From Streptomyces barringtoniae (lineage in GTDB: Bacteria; Actinomycetota; Actinomycetes; Streptomycetales; Streptomycetaceae), in assembly GCF_020819595.1 (NCBI RefSeq), contig NZ_JAJHNP010000009.1, positions 310,001 to 374,000 of the forward strand: a stretch of DNA of 64,000 bases, written 5' to 3'. Position numbers and translations under genes: made by a program. The notes below the pieces were generated by a model, which saw nothing but the letters and a program-made list of their open reading frames with translations, was not told where the DNA came from and searched no databases. The stretch's first letter is position 1. The number at the start of each line of letters is the position of its first letter. Shown piece by piece: positions 35,213 to 43,727 of the stretch.

Positions 35213-36097
35213 TCAGGGACGGGGATAGGACTCTTTCGCCAGGACCTTGCCCGCAGATGTGGGATCTTGACGCACGCAGGCCGCGTCGACGACATAGGCC
35301 GTGACCTGGGCACTGTCATGGCTATCGGGCAGGACGACGAGATAGGCGCTCTTCCCGGCGTAGGTGCCCACCTTCGAGGCCAGGGCGCGGTCACCCTCGG
35401 GGATCGCCCGCCGGACACAGTCGGGTACCGGGACCTCCGTCTGAATCAGCGTGTTCGCGCTCTCCGTGGTCCCCGGCGTGTTCTGCCCGGAGTCGGTGCC
35501 GGACCGCGGTCGCTGACTGGTGTGTCCCCGCTGGGTGCCCTTCTTGGAAGCCAGCAGGTCCTGTACCTGGCTTTGGACACTGGCACCGGAGAAGGCACTG
35601 ATGGACGGACTTGGCTTGCCATGAGCCGTCATGGTCGACGGAGCACTGTCGAACACCTGGAGCACCAGTGCCCCGGCTCCCAGTACGGCCGCGGTCAGGA
35701 CACTGCCGAGAACGATGGTCCTGCGGCGGCTGCGCGCGCTCTTCTTCCGCCCTGGCCCGGTCGCCGCACGGGGGCGCCCCGCCGGACGATCGGTCGCAGC
35801 CGATGTTTCACGTGAAACATGGCTCGCGCTTTCCTCTCCGGATGCGCTGAGCAATGCCTCGGCGGCGAGCGCGGCATCGATCCGGCCGGTCACGTCGGCA
35901 GGCATGCGCACTGCTGTCGATGCGGATCCCAGCAGCCCTCGGATCTCCTCCAACGAGCTATGGACGTCCGCGCACAGCTCACAGGTCTCCAGGTGGCGCT
36001 GTATGTCCGCGCTGCGGCCAGGAGACAGAAGGCCTTCGGTGAGGTTGGAGATCTCTTCGACGTCCGGGTGCCCGGCCGTGTCTGTCGTCGAAGTCAC
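35213..36097 (-). CDS. Zinc-binding anti-sigma factor for SigM (RsmA-like)
   Basis: 294 residues from the GTG at 36097, chosen because it follows GGAGGTGG and overlaps the sigM stop by four bases (GTGA). N-terminal zinc motif H-x3-C-x2-C (His35, Cys39, Cys42 in HLETCELC), the ZAS signature of redox-sensitive anti-sigma factors. A linker contains the in-frame parS (VSRET at about 94-98). One transmembrane helix at about 127-149 and an extracytoplasmic domain (about 215-294) with two cysteines. It should hold SigM at the membrane until a signal releases it. Equivalent to mycobacterial RsmA by position. Confidence 0.9.
   Translation of the reverse strand: MTSTTDTAGHPDVEEISNLTEGLLSPGRSADIQRHLETCELCADVHSSLEEIRGLLGSASTAVRMPADVTGRIDAALAAEALLSASGEESASHVSRETSAATDRPAGRPRAATGPGRKKSARSRRRTIVLGSVLTAAVLGAGALVLQVFDSAPSTMTAHGKPSPSISAFSGASVQSQVQDLLASKKGTQRGHTSQRPRSGTDSGQNTPGTTESANTLIQTEVPVPDCVRRAIPEGDRALASKVGTYAGKSAYLVVLPDSHDSAQVTAYVVDAACVRQDPTSAGKVLAKESYPRP
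35805..35818. promoter_or_regulatory. parS site inside the anti-sigma gene
   Basis: Perfect GTTTCACGTGAAAC; on the minus strand read in frame as HVSRET. Confidence 0.93.
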
Positions 36098-36819
36098 GCT
36101 CGCCCACCTCCGCCCTTCACTACGGCTGAATCGCTCGGTCCCGTGCCCTCGGGGCCCTCGCTCGGAGTCCCCGTTGCAGGTGGGACGGATGTCCCCTCCA
36201 CCCGGTTCCGTCCCTCGCCGGGTTCTTTTCCGCTTCCGGAACCTTCGGGTCGTAGATGGGTGAGCAGAGGCAACAGTCTCGCTCTGCCCCGGGCGCACCG
36301 GCTCTTCACCGTGCCCGTCGGTACGTCGAGAATCTTGGCGGCCTCGGCCACGGGATATCCCTGCATGTCCACGAGGACCAGTGCGGCCCTCTGGTCGTGC
36401 GGGAGGGTGCCGAGCGCTTCGAGGAGCTGGCGCTGGACGTCGTTGCGCTCGGCCGGCGCCGAGGCCGACTCGTGCGGCTCCAGCAGCTGCTCCAGCCGTT
36501 CCGCGTCGTCGACGGGCGAGGTCTTCCGTGAGGCCACTTTACGGGCGCGGTCCAGGCAGGCGTTCACCGTGATCCGGTGCAGCCAGGTTGTGACGGCCGA
36601 CTGGCCCCGAAAGGTATGGGCGGCCCGGTAGGCCGACACCAGGGCGTCCTGGACCGCGTCGGCGGCTTCCTCGCGGTCCCCCAGCGTCCGCAGCGCGACC
36701 GCCCAGAGCCGATCCCGGTGCCGCCGCACGATCTCGCTGAAGGCATCGCGGTCGCCTTCCACATGGCGGGCGAGCAGATCCTTGTCGCTCACTCCGTCGT
36801 ATCCGGCGCCCTCCGCCAT
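36094..36819 (-). CDS. sigM: ECF RNA polymerase sigma factor SigM
   Basis: 241 residues. Region 2 is DAFSEIVRRHRDRLWAVALRTLGDREEAADAVQDALVSAYRA with the following TWLHRITVNACLDRAR. Region 4 is LPHDQRAALVLVDMQGYPVAEAAKILDVPTGTVKSRCARGRARL, the -35-binding helix-turn-helix. A ~55-residue Gly/Pro/Glu-rich tail follows that is not in all homologues. Overlaps its anti-sigma gene and lies in the murJ operon; its place next to trxBA, as in mycobacteria, is why I use the name. The stimulus is probably thiol or envelope stress. Confidence 0.93.
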   Translation of the reverse strand: MAEGAGYDGVSDKDLLARHVEGDRDAFSEIVRRHRDRLWAVALRTLGDREEAADAVQDALVSAYRAAHTFRGQSAVTTWLHRITVNACLDRARKVASRKTSPVDDAERLEQLLEPHESASAPAERNDVQRQLLEALGTLPHDQRAALVLVDMQGYPVAEAAKILDVPTGTVKSRCARGRARLLPLLTHLRPEGSGSGKEPGEGRNRVEGTSVPPATGTPSEGPEGTGPSDSAVVKGGGGRA

Positions 36820-36845
36820 CTGCCCCCTCCGGTCCGGGTGAGACG

Positions 36846-38564
36846 TCAGCCCGTGAACTTCACTTCGCCGATGGCCTGCTTGTAGCCGGCTCCGGCGTAC
36901 AGCGTGGAGTCATACCCCGAATTCGGCACGGCCGTCAGCCAGACGAGGACATACCGCGTCTTCACCGACTTGGTGACCTTCACGGTAGCGGTATTGGTCG
37001 TCGTCGTGACCTTACCGATCTGCTGCATCGAGTCCAGCGACGGCGGTGTCAGGGAGTCGGCCGCGTACAGCTCGACGGTCGTGTGGTCCCCGCCGTAACG
37101 CATGTCGAGGGTGGCGGTGCCGAGTTTCGTGGGCGAGCCGAGGTCGTAGACGATGCCGACGCCCGGCTTGAGCGGAGCGATGGCCGGTCCCTCGTTGAAG
37201 CTCCTGGTCCGCCAGTACGACGAGGGGTCGCCGTCGTAGGTCTTCTGGACGTCGCCCGGGTGCTGGGCGTCTCCTTCGGCGATGAACTCCTGGCTTCCCT
37301 GGATCTTTATCGCCGTCGGCTTGTGGTTTGCGTCGCCCTTGTCGCCGTCACCTGTCGTCTGGCTTCTGTTGGTGTCGTCGGACTTGCCGCTCCGGTCCAT
37401 CAGGGCGTCCGCCAACTGCCAGCTGCCCAGGCCCAGGGCGGCGATGAGAAGCGCCGACACCGCCCACTTCAGGGCCTTGCCGGTACGGCTCTGCAGCGGG
37501 GGCGGCGGAGTCGTGAGCGGCTGGGTGGCGCCGGGATGCGGCGCCGGGCGGCCGTACGTGCCCTGCTGGTAGGTCGTGCGCTGGTACTCCGGCGGGGCCG
37601 TGAACGCCGGCTCGGGCGGGCGGATGCGAGGCATCTCGCCGATCGCCTTCACCAGCTCCTCCGGCGTGGTGCACGGGGCCTCGTGACGGGAGGCGGTGGC
37701 ACCGTCGTTGGCGAGTGCGCGCATGGCCAGTTCGGACAGGCCCCGGTGAACACCGGCCCGCACCTGGTCCGGAGCGATGAGGCCGACGCCCTTGGGAAGG
37801 CCGGACAGGCCGTACGCGTCGCTCTCGTACGGCCAGCGCTGGGTCAGCGCCGCGTACAGCAGGGCGCCGATCGCCTCGGTGTCGGTGCGCTGCGGGGTGT
37901 CGGAGCTGATGCCGCGCAGTGCGGCGTTCACGGCGAGGCCCCGGATGCGCCACTGACCGGTCGAGGCGCGCAGCACGGCGTTGGGGTTGAGCCGGAGATG
38001 GGCGAGGCCCTCGCGGTGCGCGGCGGCCATGGCCGAGGCGACCTGACTGACCATCTGGTAGGCGTCGTGCGGTTCCAGCGGGCCGTTGGTGAGGAGCGTG
38101 GTCAGCTCGGTGGCGTCGGGCAGCCACTCGTGCACGACGTACACGAGGTCGTTCTCCTCGACGGCGTCGAGGACCTGGACGAAACGGGGGTCGCCGAGCA
38201 GCGCGGAGGAACGGGCGGCAGCGAGGACGGAACGGGCCCGCACGTGCTCCGCGGGCAGGATGTGGACGCCGACGGCACGACGGAGTTTCTCGTCGACCGC
38301 ACGCCAGCTGCTGAATCCGTCCAGACGGGTGACGCACTCCTCCAGTCGGTAGCGTCTGGCGAGCTTGTGACCGCTGTGCAGTTCCGGAGGCGAGGCCTTC
38401 TGTCCGGAATCCTCGCTCCCGCTCCCCTGCGTCTTGTCGCTGTCCGTGTCCCGCTCCGGGTTCATGGCCACCCCGTCGGCCGTGGACTGGTCCGCCTTGG
38501 CGGTCAGCGGCTGCTCACCGCTGTTGTCTGCCACGTCGACGGCAGCCGTGCTCCGTTCCGCCAC
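36846..38564 (-). CDS. MurJ-associated pseudokinase with extracytoplasmic sugar-binding-like domain
   Basis: About 572 residues from the GTG at 38564, preceded by GGGAGGCAGGGAC; an ATG inside at about residue 34 is an alternative. The kinase-like domain (about 65-300) has the right fold markers (YRLEECVTRLDGFSSWRAVDE) but no glycine loop. The HRD site reads HLRLNPNAV, lacking the catalytic Asp, and the DFG site reads IRGLAV, so it should not phosphorylate. After a Pro-rich linker comes one transmembrane helix (WAVSALLIAALGLGSWQLADAL), then a beta-rich external domain with KTYDGDPSSYWRTRSFNEG, like F5/8-type carbohydrate-binding folds. In mycobacteria the same pseudokinase and external domain are fused to MviN/MurJ; here they are a separate gene, 118 bases downstream of murJ. 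Confidence 0.88.
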   Translation of the reverse strand: MAERSTAAVDVADNSGEQPLTAKADQSTADGVAMNPERDTDSDKTQGSGSEDSGQKASPPELHSGHKLARRYRLEECVTRLDGFSSWRAVDEKLRRAVGVHILPAEHVRARSVLAAARSSALLGDPRFVQVLDAVEENDLVYVVHEWLPDATELTTLLTNGPLEPHDAYQMVSQVASAMAAAHREGLAHLRLNPNAVLRASTGQWRIRGLAVNAALRGISSDTPQRTDTEAIGALLYAALTQRWPYESDAYGLSGLPKGVGLIAPDQVRAGVHRGLSELAMRALANDGATASRHEAPCTTPEELVKAIGEMPRIRPPEPAFTAPPEYQRTTYQQGTYGRPAPHPGATQPLTTPPPPLQSRTGKALKWAVSALLIAALGLGSWQLADALMDRSGKSDDTNRSQTTGDGDKGDANHKPTAIKIQGSQEFIAEGDAQHPGDVQKTYDGDPSSYWRTRSFNEGPAIAPLKPGVGIVYDLGSPTKLGTATLDMRYGGDHTTVELYAADSLTPPSLDSMQQIGKVTTTTNTATVKVTKSVKTRYVLVWLTAVPNSGYDSTLYAGAGYKQAIGEVKFTG

Positions 38565-38682
38565 CGTCGTCCCTGCCTCCCCATCCGTTGCACGCTGTCC
38601 GACGCCGAAACCAATTGTGCCCACAGTCCGCCGCAATGCACGACACGCGACGGCGGACGATGGTTGTGCGCCTACCCCCGCC

Positions 38683-41025
38683 TCAGCGGCCCAGACGCCC
38701 GCGGACCATGCCCACGAGCGAGTTGAGTTCCTCGATGCGCATCCGGCGGGCGGCGACGAAGAAGATGCCGAGCAGTACGGCCCCGCCGGCGATCAGGGCC
38801 GCGAAGGAGCCGATGACGCCCTGGCCGAGGGTGTGCCCGATGCCGTAGCAGGCCGCGCCGCTGAGCAGGGCCGCCGGCACCGAGGCGATGCACAGGCGCG
38901 CGTACGTCCGCATCACCCGGGCGCCGTCCAGGTCACCGCCGAGCCGCTTGCGCAGTCGCCGCCAGGCGACACCCACACCGATCGCGTAGGCCAGGCCGTA
39001 CGCGGCCGCCATGCCGGCGACCGCCCAGCGGGCGGGCAGCAGGAAGTAGCAGAGCGCCGAGGCGCCGGCGTTGACGGCGGCGACGATGACGGTGTTGTAG
39101 AAGGGCGTGCGGGTGTCTTCGTAGGCGTAGAAGGCGCGCAGCACCACGTACTGCACCGAGTACGGGATCAGGCCGAGGGCGAAGGCCATCAGCATGTAGC
39201 CCATGTTGGTGGCCTCGCCGGTGCCCGAGGAGCCGAAGATCAGCGTGCACATCGGGATGCCGAGCGCCAGGAACCCGAAGGCGATGGGGACGATGGCCAC
39301 GGCCGTGGTCCGCAGGCCCTGGGAGATGTCGTCGCGGACCGCGCCGCCGTCGCCCTCGGCGGCCGACCGCGAGATGCGCGGCAGCAGAGCGGCCATGAGG
39401 GACACCGTGATGATGGCCTGTGGCAGGCCCCAGATCAGCTGGGCGTTGGCGTAGGCGGCGAAGCCGGTGCCGGCGACGCCGGAGTCCTTGGCGGCCGCCG
39501 TGGACAGCTGGGTGACGATCATGGCGCCGGCCTGGTTGGCGAGCACGAACAGGACCGTCCACTTGGCGAGCATCGCGGCCTTGCCCAGACCGTGGCCGCG
39601 CCAGTCGAAGCGCAGCCGGATCCGGAAGCCCGTCTCGCGCAGGTACGGGATCATCGCCAGCGCCTGGACGACCAGACCGAGCAGCACACCGATGCCGAGC
39701 AGGCGCTGGCCCTCCGGCGGGATGTTCGTGACGGTCATGTGGGAGTTGGCGGCGGTGCCGTAGACCCAGATGAACATGCCGAGCGTCACGATGATGACGA
39801 TGTTGTTCAGGACCGGTGTCCACATCATCGCGCCGAACTTCCCGCGCGCGTTGAGGATCTGACCCATCACCACATGGATGCCCATGAAGAAGATCGAGGG
39901 CAGGAAGTAGCGGGTGAAGGTGACCGCCACGTCATTGGCCGCGGGGTTGGAGGCGACCGGGTTGGACAGCATGCGCACCAGCAGCGGCGCCCCGAACATC
40001 GCGAGAGCGGTCAGCGCGGCCAGGGCCACCATCACCAGGGTCAGCAGACGGTTGGCGAAGGCCTCGCCACCGTCGTCGTCCTCCTTCATCGCCCGTACCA
40101 GCTGCGGCACGAAGACGGAGTTGAGGCCGCCGCCGACGGTGAGGATGTAGATCATCGTCGGCAGCTGGTAGGCGACCTGGAAGGAGTCGCCGAGGAAGCC
40201 GAGGCCGAGCGCCGAGACGATCAGCGCCGAGCGGACGAAACCGGTGAGGCGGGAGACCATCGTGCCCGCCGCCATCACGGCACTGGACTTCAGCAGCCCG
40301 GTTGCCTTGCCGCCCTTCTTCGCGGGTGCGGCGGAGACTGCGGAGGCCGCTGCCGGCTCGGGTTCCGCGTCACTGTACGGCCCGGCGGGATCCGGCGCCG
40401 CGGCCGGAGCGGGCACGGGCGGCTGCGCCGGGTTCCCCGGGGCAGCAGGGTAGGAGGCCGCGGCGTACGGGTTGCCCTGCTGGGGGCCCTGGCCGGGCGC
40501 CGGCGGGTACTGGCCGGCGGGACCGTAGCCGGTGCCCGGAGCGGTGGCCGGCTGGGAGTAGCCGGGCGGATCCATGGGCGCGTGCCCGCCGCTCTGCTGC
40601 TGGTCCTTGAAGAGATGAGCGAAGGCGTCCGGTTCCTGGTAGTTCTCGCCCGAGTGCGTGACCAGGTCGTCCACGCCCACGTACTGGGTCGTGCGCGGGT
40701 CGTCGCCGTACGGCTCCGGCGCCGGCGTCTGTGCCCACACCCGCGGGTCGGGCGCGTACGGCGACTGGGCGGGCTGTCCGTAGAGCGGCTGCTGCCCGTG
40801 GCTGCCCTGAGGGGGCGGCGGGTGCGCGGCGCGGTCGTAGAGCGCCTCGGCGACGGGGTCCTGGGCGGCGAGGTCGTGCCCCCGGTAGGGGTCCTGGTCG
40901 TAGGCGTCCTGGAGGTACATGTCGGCCGCCTGCTGCGGCGGCACCTGACCGGGCTCCGGCGGCGTCTCGGGGTAGCCCGAGCCGGCCGCGCCCTGGCCGC
41001 GATCACCGTCGTACGGCGCGTTCAT
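38683..41025 (-). CDS. murJ: Lipid II flippase MurJ (MviN)
   Basis: 780 residues, ATG with GAGGTGGGG upstream. It moves lipid-linked peptidoglycan precursor across the membrane. About 225 N-terminal residues are Pro/Gln/Tyr-rich, cytoplasmic and unlike other families. The transporter part begins LLKSSAVMAAGTMVSRLTGFVRSALIVSALG and holds about fourteen helices with the usual charged positions in the first repeats (VTRALMPSIF-like FTRYFLPSIFFMGIHVVMG). Operon order DUF6049-murJ-pseudokinase-sigM matches the mycobacterial Rv3909-Rv3910-sigM cluster with the Rv3910 C-terminal domain split off. Confidence 0.95.
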   Translation of the reverse strand: MNAPYDGDRGQGAAGSGYPETPPEPGQVPPQQAADMYLQDAYDQDPYRGHDLAAQDPVAEALYDRAAHPPPPQGSHGQQPLYGQPAQSPYAPDPRVWAQTPAPEPYGDDPRTTQYVGVDDLVTHSGENYQEPDAFAHLFKDQQQSGGHAPMDPPGYSQPATAPGTGYGPAGQYPPAPGQGPQQGNPYAAASYPAAPGNPAQPPVPAPAAAPDPAGPYSDAEPEPAAASAVSAAPAKKGGKATGLLKSSAVMAAGTMVSRLTGFVRSALIVSALGLGFLGDSFQVAYQLPTMIYILTVGGGLNSVFVPQLVRAMKEDDDGGEAFANRLLTLVMVALAALTALAMFGAPLLVRMLSNPVASNPAANDVAVTFTRYFLPSIFFMGIHVVMGQILNARGKFGAMMWTPVLNNIVIIVTLGMFIWVYGTAANSHMTVTNIPPEGQRLLGIGVLLGLVVQALAMIPYLRETGFRIRLRFDWRGHGLGKAAMLAKWTVLFVLANQAGAMIVTQLSTAAAKDSGVAGTGFAAYANAQLIWGLPQAIITVSLMAALLPRISRSAAEGDGGAVRDDISQGLRTTAVAIVPIAFGFLALGIPMCTLIFGSSGTGEATNMGYMLMAFALGLIPYSVQYVVLRAFYAYEDTRTPFYNTVIVAAVNAGASALCYFLLPARWAVAGMAAAYGLAYAIGVGVAWRRLRKRLGGDLDGARVMRTYARLCIASVPAALLSGAACYGIGHTLGQGVIGSFAALIAGGAVLLGIFFVAARRMRIEELNSLVGMVRGRLGR

Positions 41026-41070
41026 GCTTACCCCACCTCATCGTCCCTGGCCCACCGGCCACGACATCGC

Positions 41071-43452
41071 TCAACGGTCCACTCTCTCACCCGTCCCGGA
41101 CGGGTCGGGGCTTTCCGGTGCGGTGTCCGGCGCAGGGTCACTCCGGTGCTCCGGGTCGTCTGCCCCGGCCTGCGAGGCGGAATCCTCCGGTTCCTCCGGG
41201 AGACGGTCTGCGGGGGCGTCCGGGTTCCCGGGCTCGTCGGCGGCCTGCTCTTCCGCGTCGGGGCCGTTCTCGTCCGTCTGGCGGGCGGATGCGCGCTTGC
41301 GCTGGGTGTACATCCGGAATCCGGCGAGGACGAGGAGGAGCACACCGCCGCCGATGACCAGCATCACGGTGGGAGTGATCTCGGTGACCTTCACGTCGAA
41401 GCTGACGGGGTCGCCGTACTTCTGGCCGTCCTCGGTGTACAACTGGGCGATCACCGTGACCCGGCCGTTGGCGTTGGCCGACGTGGTGAACTTCACGGAC
41501 TGGCTGTGGCCGCCGGAGACCTCGACGCGCTGTTCGAAGTACGCCTTGCCGCCGATGTTCAGGCGGGTCGGCATGGTGGAGGTCAGGCGCAGGACCAGAT
41601 GGCCGACCGGCTGGACGAGGTTGTTCTGGACGGTCACCGGGATGGTGGCGCTGCGTCCGGAGAGCTTGGTCTCCGACTTGTCGATCAGCTTGACCTGGTC
41701 GGCCAGCTCGTCGAGCCACCCCTCCACGCCGTCGCGGTAGCGCTGCGCGTGCCAGCTGCTGCCGCGCCACGACGTGGACATCTCGCGGTTTATGGCCCGT
41801 CCGAACGGCGTGACGACGCGGGACTGGTCGGAGAGGATCACCTGGAAGCTGTTGAGCTTGTCCTGGGTGCGCGCGATCTGCTCGAAGGCCGCCCGCGGCA
41901 GTTCCTGCGAGCGCAGCGAGGAGGGGTAGGCGGAACCCGACGGGATATGCGTCGTGGCGTTCGGGTCCGGCTTGTCCTTGGCCGTCGTGGAGAGGTCCTG
42001 GGACTGGGACCAGTTCCCGTCCTGGAGCGCCTTCAGCGCTGCCGCCATCGCCTGGGCCTGGTCCGCGGTGGGCATGCGCTGCGGGGCGACCAGGATGCTG
42101 CGCTGCTTGTCCGTCTGCGCGTTCACCTCCAGGCTCTGCGCCAGGAACTCCTGCACGGCGAGCGTGGCGGAGTTCGCCTTGGTCAGGTCACCCTCGAAGG
42201 CCGTGGACAGCCGGGCGTCGGAGACCACCGCCGTGGTGCCACCGCCGACCGGGCGGGCGGCCGAGGGCGTGTACGGCAGTCCGGCGGTCTCCTGGAGGCT
42301 GTCGCTGCGGGCGATCACGCGGTCGGCCCCCGCGGAGGTCGCGACCTTCATGATCGCCGGGTCCACGGCACCCTCCACCGGCCAGGCGAAGTCGGTGCTC
42401 GGTGTGACGTGGAGCACGGTCTTGACGGTGGTGGCGGCGACGTCGGTGGCGTCCTTGAGGTGGCTGAGCGAGCCGGTGACGCTGGTGCCGTTGTGCGCGA
42501 GGGACGCCAGGTCCGGGTCGGCGAAGGGCAGTGCGACGACCTCCTTGCCGGCCACCGCGTCCTGCAGGCTCGCCAGCCACTGCTTGGCGAGCGCCTGGTG
42601 CTCCTTCGGGCCGGGCGTCGTGCTGCCCGCCTTGCCGGGCAGCCGGTAGTTGCCGGTCGCCATGGCGTCCACGGAGGCCAGCAGGTCCGGGTCGATCACC
42701 CAGGTGACGTCGAGGTCCTTGCCCAGGTCCACCATCTGTGCCAGCCGACCGCCCGGCGCGAGTTCCTTGGCCAGGCTGTCGTTGAGGAACACCGGCGTCT
42801 GGAGCTCGCCGGCGCCCGTCTTGGCCGTCATGTGGACCGTGGAGATCAGCGGCCAGAGGTACGTCGTCTTCGTCTTGGTGCCGGCGTCGGACGGCTGCCA
42901 CGGCAGGAACGTCCGCTGGATGCCGAGCACCTGGTCCCAGGGCTGGGCGGCGGTCTTGCCGGAGAGGGAGACACCGAACTCGTAGACGCCGTCGTCGCCG
43001 AGGTCGAGCTTGTCCACGGGGACGGAGATGCTGAAGTGCTCGGCGACGCCCGGGGTCAGCTTGGCGAACTTCTCCACGTACTTGCCGCCGACCTCGGAGC
43101 CGATTTCGCCCGGCAGGGCGTCGGAGTGCTCGGCGACGGAATCGATCGCCGAGCGGGTGCTCAGCACGGGACCCACCTGCAGGCCCACGTGAGCGCCGGT
43201 GACGGTCTGCTTGGCGTTGTTGGTCACGGTGCCCGACACGGTCAGCGTGTCCCCGTCGGTGGGGGCGCTGGGGGTCAGTGAGTCCAGGGCGACGGACACC
43301 GTGTCCGAGGAGGCGGCCTGGGCGGGCGCCGCGGCGGGCAGCTGGAGCAGCCCGGCCAGCAGCGGCGCACCAGCGAGCAGCGCGCCGGTGCGTCGCAGCC
43401 ACCGGCGGGCAGGTGAGGCACTGGTCCCCTGGAATTCAGCCGCCTCGGCCAC
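41071..43452 (-). CDS. DUF6049 secreted/membrane protein upstream of murJ
   Basis: 793 residues, GTG start with GAGGGACGGGCGAGC upstream. An N-terminal signal peptide (LRRTGALLAGAPLLAGLLQLPAAAPAQAAS) with AxA cleavage is followed by a large external body. Near residues 50-140 and 600-680 are beta-sandwich-like parts (DTLTVSGTVTNNAKQTV; IPVTVQNNLVQPVGHLVLRL). One C-terminal helix (VMLVIGGGVLLLVLAGFRMYT) anchors it, with a cytoplasmic acidic Pro/Ser/Asp-rich tail. Equivalent in place to mycobacterial Rv3909, a murJ partner of unknown function. Confidence 0.88.
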   Translation of the reverse strand: MAEAAEFQGTSASPARRWLRRTGALLAGAPLLAGLLQLPAAAPAQAASSDTVSVALDSLTPSAPTDGDTLTVSGTVTNNAKQTVTGAHVGLQVGPVLSTRSAIDSVAEHSDALPGEIGSEVGGKYVEKFAKLTPGVAEHFSISVPVDKLDLGDDGVYEFGVSLSGKTAAQPWDQVLGIQRTFLPWQPSDAGTKTKTTYLWPLISTVHMTAKTGAGELQTPVFLNDSLAKELAPGGRLAQMVDLGKDLDVTWVIDPDLLASVDAMATGNYRLPGKAGSTTPGPKEHQALAKQWLASLQDAVAGKEVVALPFADPDLASLAHNGTSVTGSLSHLKDATDVAATTVKTVLHVTPSTDFAWPVEGAVDPAIMKVATSAGADRVIARSDSLQETAGLPYTPSAARPVGGGTTAVVSDARLSTAFEGDLTKANSATLAVQEFLAQSLEVNAQTDKQRSILVAPQRMPTADQAQAMAAALKALQDGNWSQSQDLSTTAKDKPDPNATTHIPSGSAYPSSLRSQELPRAAFEQIARTQDKLNSFQVILSDQSRVVTPFGRAINREMSTSWRGSSWHAQRYRDGVEGWLDELADQVKLIDKSETKLSGRSATIPVTVQNNLVQPVGHLVLRLTSTMPTRLNIGGKAYFEQRVEVSGGHSQSVKFTTSANANGRVTVIAQLYTEDGQKYGDPVSFDVKVTEITPTVMLVIGGGVLLLVLAGFRMYTQRKRASARQTDENGPDAEEQAADEPGNPDAPADRLPEEPEDSASQAGADDPEHRSDPAPDTAPESPDPSGTGERVDR

Positions 43453-43727
43453 GCGCTCGCCCGTCCCTCGTCGTCAGTGGTCGTCGGAATGTGCGTCCAC
43501 GCATGGTAACGATGCGCGCGGAGGGGAAGTGCCGCGGTCTCCGTCACAAGATCGAGAAACAGCCGCGTCCCGTCCTCTATATCCAGTATCGGGGGAGAGC
43601 TTCCGTACGCCTCGAGGGCAGTGCTTGCGACGGTATGAAGGGAGCTGTCCGTGGCCCCTGCCGTCCGGCCGCCCTTCGGGTAAATGGAGGGCGTCCCTGG
43701 TCGCCGGGGCACGTACCCTTTTCTGTT

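Noticed and set aside
38434..43281. A 1615-codon plus-strand open frame over murJ and DUF6049
   Set aside because: Antisense shadow with Arg/Gly/His/Val-rich translation and no domain.
43278..43727. N-terminal extension of the cca frame by 150 codons
   Set aside because: It overlaps the divergent DUF6049 gene antisense and its signal-peptide coding, and lacks nucleotidyltransferase similarity.
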